NCBI RefSeq assembly: GCF_900112815.1
Contig: NZ_FOND01000003.1
Location: 62,001 to 126,000 of the forward strand
DNA: 64,000 nucleotides
Source of the DNA: Blastococcus tunisiensis
Lineage (GTDB): Bacteria; Actinomycetota; Actinomycetes; Mycobacteriales; Geodermatophilaceae
Direction of reading: 5' to 3'
Below the pieces are notes generated by a model that had not been told where the DNA came from, searched no databases, and saw only the letters and a program-made list of their open reading frames with translations. Shown here in pieces: positions 9,910 through 18,741 of this stretch. The position numbers and the translations under genes were made by a program. The first letter of the stretch is position 1. Every line of letters begins with the position of its first letter.

Positions 9910-11219
9910 GCCCCCGATCGTCCCTCACCGGCCGCCGACGCCGCCACGGCGCCCCGGGTGCGGCGGAACGCGACGAGCACCGGGGCGACGGCGACCAGGC
10001 CGACGGCTCCGGACAGGGCGACCGCACCGCTGGCCGACACCCCTTCGGCCGCGAGCCCGGCACCCAGTGCTCCCAGGCCCTGCACGCCGTAGAGGCCGCT
10101 CACCGCCACCCCGAATGCCCGGCCCCGGAAGGAGGCCGGCACGGCCTGGACGAAGGAGACGTTGAGCGGGATCAGCCACGCGGCGCCGATGCCGGACACG
10201 AACAGCAGCCCCACCACGAGCCCGAAGGGCAGGCTGCCGGCCCCGAGCACGAGGCCGACGACGCCGGCGGCGAGGACCGGCACGAGGGAGAGCACGACGA
10301 GCGGCACCACGAGCCGTTCCCGCCGCTCCGGCCCGACCAGGCGGGCGATCACCAGCCCGCCGAGGGCGACGCCGAGTGGGTTGGCGGCCAGGAGCACGCC
10401 GAGCCCCGTGGCGTTCTGCCCCAGCTCGTCGGCCCACGGCGCGGCGACCCCCTCGGCCGCGTAGGCGAACAGCGTCCCCACCCACAGGACGCCGACGATC
10501 GCCAGCAGGCGGGGGGAGCGGCGGATCAGGCGCAGGCCGTCGCCGGTGTCGCGTAGCAGCGACTGGCGGATGTCCCCGGACTCGCTCACCGGCGCCGGGC
10601 GCGGGTGCAGGCCGGCCCACAGCCAGACCGCCGACACCGCGAACGTGACGGCGTCGATGAGCAGCGCCGCGGAGGGGCTCAGCGCCGCGACGAGGGCGCC
10701 GGCGACCAGGAAGCCGACCACCTGGGCCAGCTGGAGGGTGATGTTGGTGAGCGACGTCGCCACGGCGTACCGGTCGCCGTCCAGGACGTCGGCCATGAGC
10801 GCGGAGCGCGCCGACTCGAACGGCGGCGACCCCAGCGAGACGAGGAAGAGGAGGGCGAGCATGGCCGGGAGCGGCATCCCCGGGATGGCCATGCACGCCA
10901 GCAGCGCCGCCCGGCCGGCGTCGGTGACGATGAGCACCCGGTGGCGGGGGAGCCGGTCGGCGAAGGCGGACAGCAGCGGCCCGCCGAGCAGCCACGGCAG
11001 GTAGCCGAGGGCGAAGGTGAGCGCCGACAGCAGCGGTGAGGACGTGCGCTGGTAGACCAGCACCGTCAGGGCGACGCGGGCCAGCTCGTCGCCGGCGGTG
11101 GAGAGCAGGAACGTCCCGAACAGCGGCCGGAACTCCCGGACGGCGAAGACCTCGCGGAACGTGGCCTGCCGCAGCGGTTCGCCGGCAGGCGGCGGCCCCC
11201 CCGGCGCGGGGGCGGTCAG
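9906..11219 (-). CDS. MFS transporter, probably CTG-initiated
   Basis: The 437-residue, 12-segment major facilitator has conserved family sequence from [25 protein letters not shown] onward and the loop FADRLPRHR. It most resembles drug or small-molecule exporters of the MFS DHA1 group. In the right frame there is no ATG, GTG or TTG between the mscS stop and transmembrane segment 1. A CTG at 11219-11217 overlaps the mscS TGA as CTGA, in frame and at the expected N-terminus. The next GTG lies after the first membrane segment. The coupling CTGA upstream and ATGA downstream places it in the middle of a three-gene operon. Substrate unknown. Confidence 0.8.
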   Translation of the reverse strand: MTAPAPGGPPPAGEPLRQATFREVFAVREFRPLFGTFLLSTAGDELARVALTVLVYQRTSSPLLSALTFALGYLPWLLGGPLLSAFADRLPRHRVLIVTDAGRAALLACMAIPGMPLPAMLALLFLVSLGSPPFESARSALMADVLDGDRYAVATSLTNITLQLAQVVGFLVAGALVAALSPSAALLIDAVTFAVSAVWLWAGLHPRPAPVSESGDIRQSLLRDTGDGLRLIRRSPRLLAIVGVLWVGTLFAYAAEGVAAPWADELGQNATGLGVLLAANPLGVALGGLVIARLVGPERRERLVVPLVVLSLVPVLAAGVVGLVLGAGSLPFGLVVGLLFVSGIGAAWLIPLNVSFVQAVPASFRGRAFGVAVSGLYGVQGLGALGAGLAAEGVSASGAVALSGAVGLVAVAPVLVAFRRTRGAVAASAAGEGRSGA

Positions 11220-12220
11220 CGGGCGCCCGTCGCGGAGGTCCCCGCCAGCAGCGGCAGGGGGGTGCGGATGCCCTCGGCGACGAAGCGCTCCTTGAGCCGC
11301 ATCCGCAGCTCGCGCCCGACGCGCCACTGGTCGGCGTTGGTGGAGCGGACCATCAGCCGCAGGAAGACGCCCTCGGTGGTGATCTGCTCGACGCCCAGCG
11401 ACTCCGGCTCGGCCAGCAGGACGGCGGCCCACTCCGGTTCGGCGTACATCGCGTCGGCGACCTCCTGCATGATCGTCCGCGCGCGCTCCAGGTCGGTGTC
11501 GTGGGCGACGGGCATGTCGACGATCACCTGGGCGAAGCCCTGGCTCTTGTTGCCCACCCGCAGCACCTCGCCGTTGCGGACGTACCAGACCACGCCGTTG
11601 ATGTCGCGCAGCCGGGTGATCCGCAGCCCCACCGCCTCGACGGTGCCGCTGGCCTCCCCGAGGTCGACGACGTCCCCGACGCCGTACTGGTCCTCGAGGA
11701 TGATCCCGATCCCGGCGATGAAGTCCTTGATCAGGTTCTGCGCGCCGAAGCCGAGCGCGACCCCGACGACGCCGGCGCTGGCCACGATCGGCGCGAGGTT
11801 GAGCCCGAGCTCGCCGAGCACGAGCACCACGGCGATGCCGAGGATCACGATCGAGGCGAAGCTGCGCAGGACCGAGCCGATCGCCTCCGCGCGCTGGGTG
11901 CGTCGTTCGGCGGCCTGCTTCTCCAGGTCCGTCGGTGCGACCCGGTTGCGCAGCGGCCGCAGGATCGTCGGCATGGCGCCGGTCGCCGTGCGATCGGTCA
12001 GGCGGCGGATCGCCCGGTGGGCCAGCGCGCGGGCCACCGCGGCGAGCACGACGATGAGCAGGACGCGGGCGGGCGTCGCCACCAGGACGCGGGCGTTCTC
12101 GGCCAGCCAGTCCAGGCCGAACCAGTCGAAGAGCTTCTGGCAGAGCCAGTAGTCCGCGCAGTCGGGCATGACCGGGGACCCGTCGTCCGCGGCCAGCACT
12201 GTTGGTGATCGGCTCATCAC
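11216..12220 (-). CDS. mscS: Small-conductance mechanosensitive channel (MscS family)
   Basis: The 334-residue membrane protein starts at GTG 12220, with AAGGA 6 nt upstream and ATG immediately after. It has three hydrophobic segments; the pore helix IVASAGVVGVALGFGAQNLIKDFIAGIGI is typical. The beta domain follows (EDQYGVGDVVDLGEASGTVEAVGLRITRLRD, NGEVLRVGN), then an alpha-beta vestibule. The channel opens on hypo-osmotic shock. It is the first gene of the mscS-MFS-glbO operon. Confidence 0.92.
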   Translation of the reverse strand: MMSRSPTVLAADDGSPVMPDCADYWLCQKLFDWFGLDWLAENARVLVATPARVLLIVVLAAVARALAHRAIRRLTDRTATGAMPTILRPLRNRVAPTDLEKQAAERRTQRAEAIGSVLRSFASIVILGIAVVLVLGELGLNLAPIVASAGVVGVALGFGAQNLIKDFIAGIGIILEDQYGVGDVVDLGEASGTVEAVGLRITRLRDINGVVWYVRNGEVLRVGNKSQGFAQVIVDMPVAHDTDLERARTIMQEVADAMYAEPEWAAVLLAEPESLGVEQITTEGVFLRLMVRSTNADQWRVGRELRMRLKERFVAEGIRTPLPLLAGTSATGAR

Positions 12221-12272
12221 CGGAAATCCTTGCAGGTGCCGGGGTCCGTGTCAGCGAAGCGGGGGTCGCGTC

Positions 12273-14345
12273 CTACCGAAGGGCCAGACCCGTGTGCTCG
12301 GCCAGGAACGCCAGCTGGTCGGCGGCCAGGCCCACGGTGCGGCTCACCGCCCGGGCACCGTGGCCCACGGACGTCTCCCGGCGGAGCACGACCGGGGCCT
12401 CGGCGGACGTGGCGTGCTGCAGGGCGGCGGCCAGTTTCCGGCCGTGCAGCGGGTGCACCCGGGTGTCGGACTCGAAGGTCGTGATCAGCGTCGCCGGGTA
12501 CGCCGCCCCCTCCAGGACCGCGTGGTACGGCGAGTAGCCCAGCAGCCAGCCGAGCTCGGTGGGGTCCTGCGCCGTGCCGTACTCGTCGTTCCAGGTCCGG
12601 CCCAGCCCGAAGAGCTCGTACCGGACCATGTCCAGCAGCGGCGCGCTGCAGACGACGGCCGCCGCCAGCCCGGGGCGCTGGGTCAGGGTGGCGCCGACCA
12701 GCAGTCCGCCGTTGGAGCCGCCGAAGATCCCGAGCTGCCGGTGCGTGGTCCACCCCTGCGCGACCAGGTGCTCGCCGGCCGCGGCGAAGTCGTCGAACAC
12801 GTTCTGCTTGCGCTCGCGCATCCCGGCCCGGTGCCACTCCTCGCCGTGCTCGGAGCCGCCGCGCAGGTTCGCCACGGCCCACACCCCGCCCGCGGCCACC
12901 CAGGAGAGGGCCTGGGCGCTGTAGGCGGGCGTGACCGGGACGTTGAACCCCCCGTACCCGTAGAGCACCGTCGGCCGCGGGACGTCGGGCGCGCCGGCAC
13001 CGGACAGGACGAAGAGGTGGACCGGTGTCCCGTCGGCGGACGTCGCGTGCGTCTCCACCACCGTCAGCTCCGGAACCTCGCCGGCGACCGCCGCCTGCTC
13101 CCACGGCTGCAGCTCGGTCGGGGAGCCGGCGTCCCAGCGCAGCACCGACGGAGGGGTCGCGTAGTCGGTGTAGCCGACCCAGGCCGTCCCGCCGCCCTCG
13201 GGCGGCGAGCTGACCCCGGAGATGCTGCCGGCGCCCGGGCCCGGCACGTCGGCGAGCCGCCCCGAGCCGTCCGCGGCCCACACCGACAGCCGGTCGGTCG
13301 CGTCGACCGCGTGCACGGCGAGGACCTGCAGCGACCCGTCCGGCCCGTCGACCAGCGCCACGTCGGAGAGCACGGCGTCCGGGAGCTCGGGGACGACGTC
13401 CCGCCACGCCTCCGGCGCCCAGGTCGCCGGGTCCGCCGGGTCGGCCACGGCGAGCCGCCAGCGCGGGGTGCCCCGGTCGGACATCAGCCACAGCCGGCCG
13501 TCGCGGGCGACCCAGGCGGCGGTCTGCGCGTCGATCCCGACCTGCAGCTCGCGCAGCTCACCGCTCCCGGCGAGGTCCGCGAGCCAGACGTCGTCCCGGG
13601 GTGCGGTGCCGGCCGATCCCGAGACGACCAGCCAGCGGCCGTCGCGGCTGGTGTGCACGCCGAAGTAGGTCGTGGGGTCGCTGCCCTCGCCGTGCACCAG
13701 CTGGTCGCCGTCGGCCGGCGAGCCGACCCGGTGGCGCCACACGCGGCGGTGGAACTGCTCCTCCCCGGCCGGCACCTGGTCCGGGGCCAGCCGGCGGACG
13801 TAGAACAGCTCCTCGCCGCCGGGCAGCCAGGCGACGGGGGAGTAGCGGCACCGGTCGATCGGGCCGTCGATCACCTCGCCGGTGGCCACGTCCAGGACGT
13901 GCAGCCGGGACTCCTCGTCCCCGCCGGTGGACAGCTGGTAGGCCAGCCGGTCGCCCTCCCAGGAGGCCGACCAGGCGTCGAGCGTCGTCGTCCCCTCCGG
14001 GTCCAGCGCCATCGGGTCGACCAGCACCCGCACGGTGCCGTCGGGCTCTCGCACCCGCAGCACCGCGTGCTCCTGACCGGGGTCGCGCCGGGTGGAGAAG
14101 GCCCGGCCGCCCCGCCACACCGGGAGGCCCACCGCGCCCGAGCGCACCAGCGCCTCGAGGTGCGCGGTGAACGCGGGGCGCATCGGCAGCCCGCCGAGCA
14201 GGTCCCCGGCGAGGGTGTCCTGGGCCTCGCTCCAGGCCCGCGTGCGCGGGTCGGCGTCGTCCTCGAGCCAGCGGTAGGGGTCGGCGACGCGGTGTCCGTG
14301 CAGGTCCTCGACGAGGTCGAGCCGGGTGGCCTCGGGGTAGCGCAT
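12273..14345 (-). CDS. Prolyl oligopeptidase family serine peptidase (S9A)
   Basis: The 690-residue protein starts at ATG 14345 (ATG 14354 is also possible). The N-terminus VADPYRWLEDDADPRTRAWSEAQ is the classic S9A opening, followed by a beta-propeller and a C-terminal alpha/beta hydrolase. The catalytic Ser lies in FGGSNGGLLVGA, the Asp in ESDTRVHPLH and the His in VGHGAR. No signal peptide is seen. It cleaves post-proline in oligopeptides. It diverges from the HNH gene over about 140 bp containing a 12-bp palindrome. Confidence 0.92.
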   Translation of the reverse strand: MRYPEATRLDLVEDLHGHRVADPYRWLEDDADPRTRAWSEAQDTLAGDLLGGLPMRPAFTAHLEALVRSGAVGLPVWRGGRAFSTRRDPGQEHAVLRVREPDGTVRVLVDPMALDPEGTTTLDAWSASWEGDRLAYQLSTGGDEESRLHVLDVATGEVIDGPIDRCRYSPVAWLPGGEELFYVRRLAPDQVPAGEEQFHRRVWRHRVGSPADGDQLVHGEGSDPTTYFGVHTSRDGRWLVVSGSAGTAPRDDVWLADLAGSGELRELQVGIDAQTAAWVARDGRLWLMSDRGTPRWRLAVADPADPATWAPEAWRDVVPELPDAVLSDVALVDGPDGSLQVLAVHAVDATDRLSVWAADGSGRLADVPGPGAGSISGVSSPPEGGGTAWVGYTDYATPPSVLRWDAGSPTELQPWEQAAVAGEVPELTVVETHATSADGTPVHLFVLSGAGAPDVPRPTVLYGYGGFNVPVTPAYSAQALSWVAAGGVWAVANLRGGSEHGEEWHRAGMRERKQNVFDDFAAAGEHLVAQGWTTHRQLGIFGGSNGGLLVGATLTQRPGLAAAVVCSAPLLDMVRYELFGLGRTWNDEYGTAQDPTELGWLLGYSPYHAVLEGAAYPATLITTFESDTRVHPLHGRKLAAALQHATSAEAPVVLRRETSVGHGARAVSRTVGLAADQLAFLAEHTGLALR

Positions 14346-14408
14346 CGCACCCACGGTAGAGGCCGCCCGGGCACCCCGGCCCGGGATCCGCGGAAATCAG
14401 GCAGCGCC

Positions 14409-14420
14409 GATCGGCCGATC
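14409..14420. promoter_or_regulatory. 12-bp palindrome between divergent S9 peptidase and HNH genes
   Basis: GATCGGCCGATC is a perfect 12-bp palindrome in the 143-bp divergent intergenic region. It could be a repressor site. A chance palindrome is quite possible in this composition. Confidence 0.25.
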
Positions 14421-14488
14421 TCAGGTCAGAATGGGGCAGCCCGCGGGTCTCGGAGCCACCGGCGGTCCCGGGCGTCCGGAGGTGATCC

Positions 14489-15094
14489 GTGCCGCGTCCT
14501 GCGCCCGGGTCGTCGAGAGCGGGTCATCCAGGCCCGCGCCGCGACCCCGTCCCGTCGATCCATCCTGTGCCCTCGCCGGGTACCGCCGGCGCCACGCTGC
14601 TGCTCAACGCGACCTACGAGCCGCTCTGCGTCGTGTCCAGCCGGCGGGCCATCGTGCTCGTGCTCGCCGAGAAGGCCGAGCCGGTCGACTCCGCGGCGGA
14701 CGTGGTGCACGCCGAACGGGTCAGCCTCCCGGTCCCCGTCGTCGTCCGGCTGACCCGATACGTCCGGGTGCCCTACCCGGCCTCGGTGCCGCTGTCCCGC
14801 CGGGCGGTCTTCACCCGCGACGGGCAGGTCTGCGTCTACTGCGGCGGGTCGGCCACGAGCATCGACCACGTCGTGCCGCGCAGCCGCGGCGGCACGCACA
14901 CCTGGGACAACGTCGTCGCCGCCTGCCGCCGGTGCAACCACACGAAGGCCGACCGGTCCCTGGCCGAGATGGGGTGGGCGCTGCCGCACCCGCCCCGCAC
15001 CCCGAGCGGGGCGGCCTGGCGGCTGCTGGGCACCCGGACCGTCGATCCGCGCTGGCGCGACTGGCTGGGCGTCCCCGAGAGCGTCAGCGCATGA
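14489..15094 (+). CDS. HNH endonuclease family protein (Rv2469c-like context)
   Basis: The 201-residue protein starts at GTG 14489, fixed by the near-perfect Shine-Dalgarno GGAGGTGATC at 14478-14487. After a beta-rich N-terminal half (LLLNATYEPLCVVSSRRAIVLVL), the C-terminal half is an HNH module. Zinc ligand pairs CVYCGG and CRRCNH flank SIDHVVPRSRGGTHTWDNVVAA, and the motif has a paired His-Asp. This is the widespread actinobacterial 5-methylcytosine-endonuclease-like family; its target is unknown. An equivalent gene sits near glbO in mycobacteria. Confidence 0.85.
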   Translation: MPRPAPGSSRAGHPGPRRDPVPSIHPVPSPGTAGATLLLNATYEPLCVVSSRRAIVLVLAEKAEPVDSAADVVHAERVSLPVPVVVRLTRYVRVPYPASVPLSRRAVFTRDGQVCVYCGGSATSIDHVVPRSRGGTHTWDNVVAACRRCNHTKADRSLAEMGWALPHPPRTPSGAAWRLLGTRTVDPRWRDWLGVPESVSA

Positions 15095-15104
15095 GAGAGG
15101 GCCG

Positions 15105-15968
15105 ATGACGTCACCGGGGACCGCCCGCCGGCTGTGGGCGCTGGCGGAGCCGTTCCACGCGCTGACCTACTTCGCGCAGGAGTGCCGTGACGCCGCCGGG
15201 CAGGTGGGGCTGCGCGGCTTCTGGAACGGCTACTTCGCCCAGCGCGCCGCCCCGCTGGGTGCCGTCGGCCCGCAGCTCGTGACGGCCGTCTTCCACAACT
15301 TCGCGCCGGACTTCGTGGCGCGCCGGGTGCCGTCGATCTGGGCGGAGGTGACGCCGGCCGCCGCACTCGATGCCCGGGTCATCGGGGTCGACGCGGCGGT
15401 CCGGCGGGTGTTCGGCGAGGAGTGGATCAAGGTCGAGGAGACGGTCGAGGCGAGCGAGCTGGCCGCCGCGGCAGCGGCGGCCGTCGACCTCCCCGGGCGT
15501 CCGCTCGCCGCAGCCAACACCGCCGTCGAGGTCCCCGACCAGCCGCACCTGCGGCTGTGGCAGGCGCTCACCACGCTGCGCGAGCACCGCGGGGACGGCC
15601 ACACCGTCGCGCTGGTGCAGCGGGAGGTCGACGGCGTCACCGCGCACGTCCTCGCCGCGGCCGCCGGGCGGTCGGACCGGGAGTGGCTGATGCGGGCCCG
15701 CGGCTGGGACGACGCCGCCTGGGACGACGCGGTCGTCCGGCTCGTCGAGCGGGGGTGGCTGGCAGAGGAGGAGCTGACCGCGGAGGGGCTGGCGACGGTG
15801 GCCGCCATCGAGGCCGACACCGACCGGCTGGCGCTCGGCCCGTGGCTGGCGCTGGGCGACGCCGGGTGCGACCGCCTCGCCGAGCTGCTGGCACCCGTGC
15901 GCCGCGCGGTGGTGGCGGCGGGGGACTGGCCGGCGGGCAACCCGATCGGCGCACCCGATGCGGACTGA
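15105..15968 (+). CDS. SCO6745-like conserved actinobacterial protein
   Basis: The 287-residue soluble protein starts FHALTYFAQECRDA and contains GLRGFWNGYFAQRAAPLGAVG and FHNFAPDFV, hallmarks of the SCO6745 family. The C-terminal half looks like a winged helix (WDDAVVRLVERGWLAEEELTAEG). The biochemical function of the family is not known to me. It starts 10 bp after the HNH gene and is followed 27 bp later by the amidase gene, so it probably shares a transcript with both. Confidence 0.7.
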   Translation: MTSPGTARRLWALAEPFHALTYFAQECRDAAGQVGLRGFWNGYFAQRAAPLGAVGPQLVTAVFHNFAPDFVARRVPSIWAEVTPAAALDARVIGVDAAVRRVFGEEWIKVEETVEASELAAAAAAAVDLPGRPLAAANTAVEVPDQPHLRLWQALTTLREHRGDGHTVALVQREVDGVTAHVLAAAAGRSDREWLMRARGWDDAAWDDAVVRLVERGWLAEEELTAEGLATVAAIEADTDRLALGPWLALGDAGCDRLAELLAPVRRAVVAAGDWPAGNPIGAPDAD

Positions 15969-15995
15969 CCGGACGGCGGAGCTAGCGTCCCGCCC

Positions 15996-17429
15996 GTGAC
16001 CGAGCTGCACGACCGCACCGCGCTCGAGCAGGCCGCGGCCGTTCGCGCGAAGGAGATCAGCCCCACCGAGCTGGTGCGGCACGCCCTCGACCGCATCGAG
16101 GCGCTCGACGCCGGGCTCGGCGCGTTCCTCACCGTCACGCCGGAGCAGGCGCTGGCGGCGGCCCGCCGGGCGGAGGCGCTGGTCCGGCGGGGTGGTGACC
16201 TGCCGCCGCTGCTCGGCGTCCCGACGGCGATCAAGGACCTGAACAACACCGCCGGCGTCCGGACGACGTTCGGCGCGACCGTGATGGCCGACTTCGTGCC
16301 GACGACCGACGACGCCGTCGTCACCAAGCTGGCCGCCGCCGGGACGATCAGCCTGGGCAAGACCAACACCCCCGAGTTCGGGTTCCCCTGCTACACCGAC
16401 AACGCCCTGGCCGGGCCAGCGCGCTGCCCGTGGGACCCCACCCGGCTCGCCGGTGGCTCCAGCGGCGGCGCGGCCGTGGCCGTCGCCGCCGGGATGCTGC
16501 CCTTCGCCCAGGGGAGCGACGGAGGTGGATCGATCCGCATCCCGGCGTCGATCAACGGCGTCTACGGGATCAAGCCGAGCCGCGGGCGGGTCAGCAACGC
16601 CCCGTTCGGCAGCGACGTGACGGGGCTGGGCACCAACGGGCCGCTCGCCCGCACCGTCCGCGACGCCGCGGCGATGCTCGACGCCATGGCCGGCCCCGTG
16701 CTCGGTGACGCCGCGTGGGCGGCCCCGCTGCCGGCCGGGGAGACCTTCCTGGCCGCCGCCGACCGCGAGCCCGGCCGGCTGCGGATCGGCCGCTACCTCG
16801 AGTCCCCGATCCCCGGCGTCGTCCTGGACCCGGAGGTGCTCGCCGCGTTCGAGGAGGCCTCGGCGCTGCTCACCGAGCTGGGCCACGAGGTGGTGGACGT
16901 GCCGACCGGGCTCCTCGGGCCGGAGGTGCTGCCGTCCTTCGAGCAGGTGTGGGCGCTGTCGGGGACGTTGCTGCCCGTCCCGGCCGACCGGGTCGGGGAG
17001 TTGCGCCCGCTCACCCGCGAGCTGCGCGATCGCGGCCTGGCCATGTCGGCCCGGGCGGCGATGGAGGCCATGACGGCGCTGCGGCTCTTCGCCCGCCGGT
17101 TCCTGCAGGCGACCGCCGGCCACGACGTGCTGCTGGCCCCGGTCTGCACCATGACCCCACGGCCGCTGGGCTGGTTCGACGCCGGCGGGAACGGCGCCGA
17201 GGACTTCGAGCGGCAGAAGCGCTACGCCGCCTTCACCGCCCTCTTCAACGTCACCGGCCAGCCGGCCGTCAGCATCCCGCTGCACTGGACCGGCGACGGT
17301 CTGCCGGTCGGCAGCATGCTCGTGGGGCGCCCGGCCGACGACGTCACCCTGCTCGCCCTGTCGGCCCAGCTGGAGGCCGCCCGCCCGTGGGCGCACCGGC
17401 ACCCCGAGCAGTGGGAGTGGAGCGGTTGA
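15996..17429 (+). CDS. Amidase (amidase signature family)
   Basis: The 477-residue enzyme starts at GTG 15996. The Ser-cisSer-Lys triad is complete: Lys in [11 protein letters not shown], cis-Ser in [14 protein letters not shown] and nucleophile Ser in [13 protein letters not shown]. It hydrolyses a C-N amide bond in the cytosol; the substrate is not evident. It is not next to gatB or gatC, so it is not likely GatA. Confidence 0.9.
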   Translation: MTELHDRTALEQAAAVRAKEISPTELVRHALDRIEALDAGLGAFLTVTPEQALAAARRAEALVRRGGDLPPLLGVPTAIKDLNNTAGVRTTFGATVMADFVPTTDDAVVTKLAAAGTISLGKTNTPEFGFPCYTDNALAGPARCPWDPTRLAGGSSGGAAVAVAAGMLPFAQGSDGGGSIRIPASINGVYGIKPSRGRVSNAPFGSDVTGLGTNGPLARTVRDAAAMLDAMAGPVLGDAAWAAPLPAGETFLAAADREPGRLRIGRYLESPIPGVVLDPEVLAAFEEASALLTELGHEVVDVPTGLLGPEVLPSFEQVWALSGTLLPVPADRVGELRPLTRELRDRGLAMSARAAMEAMTALRLFARRFLQATAGHDVLLAPVCTMTPRPLGWFDAGGNGAEDFERQKRYAAFTALFNVTGQPAVSIPLHWTGDGLPVGSMLVGRPADDVTLLALSAQLEAARPWAHRHPEQWEWSG

Positions 17430-17458
17430 AGCCGGTCCCTGCCGGTAAGTTGTCGTCC

Positions 17459-17887
17459 GTGAACACCGTCGAGGTCCTTCTCGTGCTCGCCGGCATCCCG
17501 CTGGCCATCATCGCGGTGCTGGCGCTGCTCACCCTGCGCGGTGGGCGCAAGCGCCTGCGGTACAAGCCCGGCCAGCCGTGGGACCACGCGCCGGTCTGGT
17601 ATGAGCCGCACCCGGCGAACGGCGCCTCGGACAGCCACGGACCGGCCCCGGCCGCCGGGCCCGCGGCGGTGGGCGGCAGCTCCACGGCGGCCCTCGGGTC
17701 GTCGATGTACCCGGAGCAGGCCGGGGAGCGGGACGTGGACACCCACGGCACCGCCGTGGCGCACCTGGGCAGCGCCGGGGCGCACGGCGGCGATGGGCAC
17801 GGCGGCGGTGCGCACGCGTCCGGTGCCGGTGCCGGCTACCCGCCGGTGGACGCCGGGCCGCTCGGCGGCGCCCGCGGCACCTGGTGA
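17459..17887 (+). CDS. ctaJ: Single-span membrane protein, CtaJ-like cytochrome oxidase subunit
   Basis: The 142-residue protein starts at GTG 17459. Residues 1-25 hold one transmembrane helix (VEVLLVLAGIPLAIIAVLAL). RYKPGQPWDHAPVWYEPHP follows, and the rest is Gly/Ala/His-rich and disordered. The TM-RYKPGQ-W-PVWY pattern matches the small actinobacterial aa3-oxidase subunit CtaJ of the bcc-aa3 supercomplex. The neighbouring DUF5130 gene fits the same conserved neighbourhood. The assignment rests on the N-terminal 50 residues. Confidence 0.6.
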   Translation: MNTVEVLLVLAGIPLAIIAVLALLTLRGGRKRLRYKPGQPWDHAPVWYEPHPANGASDSHGPAPAAGPAAVGGSSTAALGSSMYPEQAGERDVDTHGTAVAHLGSAGAHGGDGHGGGAHASGAGAGYPPVDAGPLGGARGTW

Positions 17888-17947
17888 CGACGGACCGGCG
17901 ATGATGACCACGACCTGCTCCACGACCACTGTCCTGGGAGGACGACC

Positions 17948-18415
17948 ATGACCAGCGCGGTGGAGACCGAGTCGCACGACACGGCCACGAACCGGACGGC
18001 GCCCGCACGGACCGACGAGTCCGAGCGTGGCGCGCTCGACGAGATCTTCTCCTTCCAGGAGCTCGCGCGGCTGGACGAGGCGCTGACCATGTCCTCCCGC
18101 GAGACCGGGCTGCGGTTCACCCTCTACATCGGTGACCTGGGCGAGCGCACCCGCGCCACCGCGGAGCAGCTGCACGCCCGCTCCGGCCACCACCCGACGG
18201 ACTCGGTGCTGCTCGCGGTGTCGCCCGGGCAGAAGGTGGTCGAGGTGGTCACCGGGGCGGGTGCCGCGCGCCGGCTGCCCGACCGGGCGTGCGCGCTCGC
18301 CGTCCTGTCGATGACGACGTCGTTCGCCTCCGGTGACCTCGTCGGGGGGATCATCAACGGGCTCCGCCAGCTGTCGGACCAGGCCGGGCACCCCGCCTCC
18401 CTGCGCCAGCACTGA
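17948..18415 (+). CDS. DUF5130 (TPM-like) protein, Rv2468c-type
   Basis: The 155-residue protein has a polar N-terminus and then FSFQELARLDEALTMSSRETGLRFTLYIGD and VLLAVSPGQKVVEVVTG. These are features of DUF5130, an actinobacterial relative of TPM-domain proteins. ATG 17948 follows a GGGAGG run. Its role is unknown. The last codons and stop (LRQH-stop) form the first unit of the 20-bp tandem array that follows, so the C-terminus has been involved in repeat expansion. Confidence 0.75.
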   Translation: MTSAVETESHDTATNRTAPARTDESERGALDEIFSFQELARLDEALTMSSRETGLRFTLYIGDLGERTRATAEQLHARSGHHPTDSVLLAVSPGQKVVEVVTGAGAARRLPDRACALAVLSMTTSFASGDLVGGIINGLRQLSDQAGHPASLRQH

Positions 18416-18560
18416 GCTCCTTGCGCCAGCACTGAGCTCCTTGCGCCAGCACTGAGCTCCTTGCGCCAGCACTGAGCTCCTTGCGCCAGCACTGAGCTCC
18501 TTGCGCCAGCGCTGAGCTCCTTGCGCCAGCGCTGATCTCCCTGCGCGGGCACTGAACGGC
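18401..18560. repeat. 20-bp tandem repeat array beginning inside the DUF5130 stop region
   Basis: Eight consecutive 20-bp units start at 18401, 18421, 18441, 18461, 18481, 18501, 18521 and 18541. The consensus is YTGCGCCAGCACTGAGCTCC. The first five are almost identical, units 6 and 7 carry A-to-G and G-to-T changes, and unit 8 is degenerate. Unit 1 encodes the last four residues and stop of the DUF5130 protein. There is no spacer sequence, so it is not a CRISPR array. The AGCTC core is self-complementary. Confidence 0.95.
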
Positions 18561-18616
18561 CCCGCTGCAGGGGCCGGCCGCGAGCTCGCGAGCGGTGGGG
18601 GCAGCGGGGTCCTTCC
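18554..18616. terminator. Bidirectional terminator-like inverted repeat
   Basis: The left arm AACGGCCCCGCTGC and right arm GCAGCGGGGTCCTT pair over a perfect 9-bp core (CCCCGCTGC/GCAGCGGGG), with a smaller internal stem around CGAGCTCGCGAGC. It sits between the convergent DUF5130 and pepN genes. Nearly the same element recurs at 26148-26214. Confidence 0.7.
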
Positions 18617-18684
18617 GCCGGTCGGGGGGCCTCCGGCCCCCGCGACCGGTCCACCGCGGTGGTCACCGACCGACCAGGTCGCCG

Positions 18685-18724
18685 CGTTCCCCGGGGAACG
18701 CCGCCGCGTTCCCCGGGGAACGCG
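18685..18724. repeat. Two adjacent copies of a GTTCCCCGGGGAAC palindrome
   Basis: CGTTCCCCGGGGAACG (18685-18700) and a longer CGCGTTCCCCGGGGAACGCG (18705-18724) lie about 20 bp downstream of the pepN stop. Each can form a GC hairpin. They could be tandem terminators for pepN or a paired protein-binding site. Confidence 0.7.
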
Positions 18725-18741
18725 ACGCGCCTCGTCTCCGC

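Noticed and set aside
7814-10063. One 749-residue glucosidase
   Set aside because: The N-terminal 220 residues are out of frame with glbO and the MFS gene; the GH13 protein begins at GTG 9391 with a ribosome site.
18401-18560. CRISPR array
   Set aside because: The 20-bp units abut without spacers and no cas gene is in the window.
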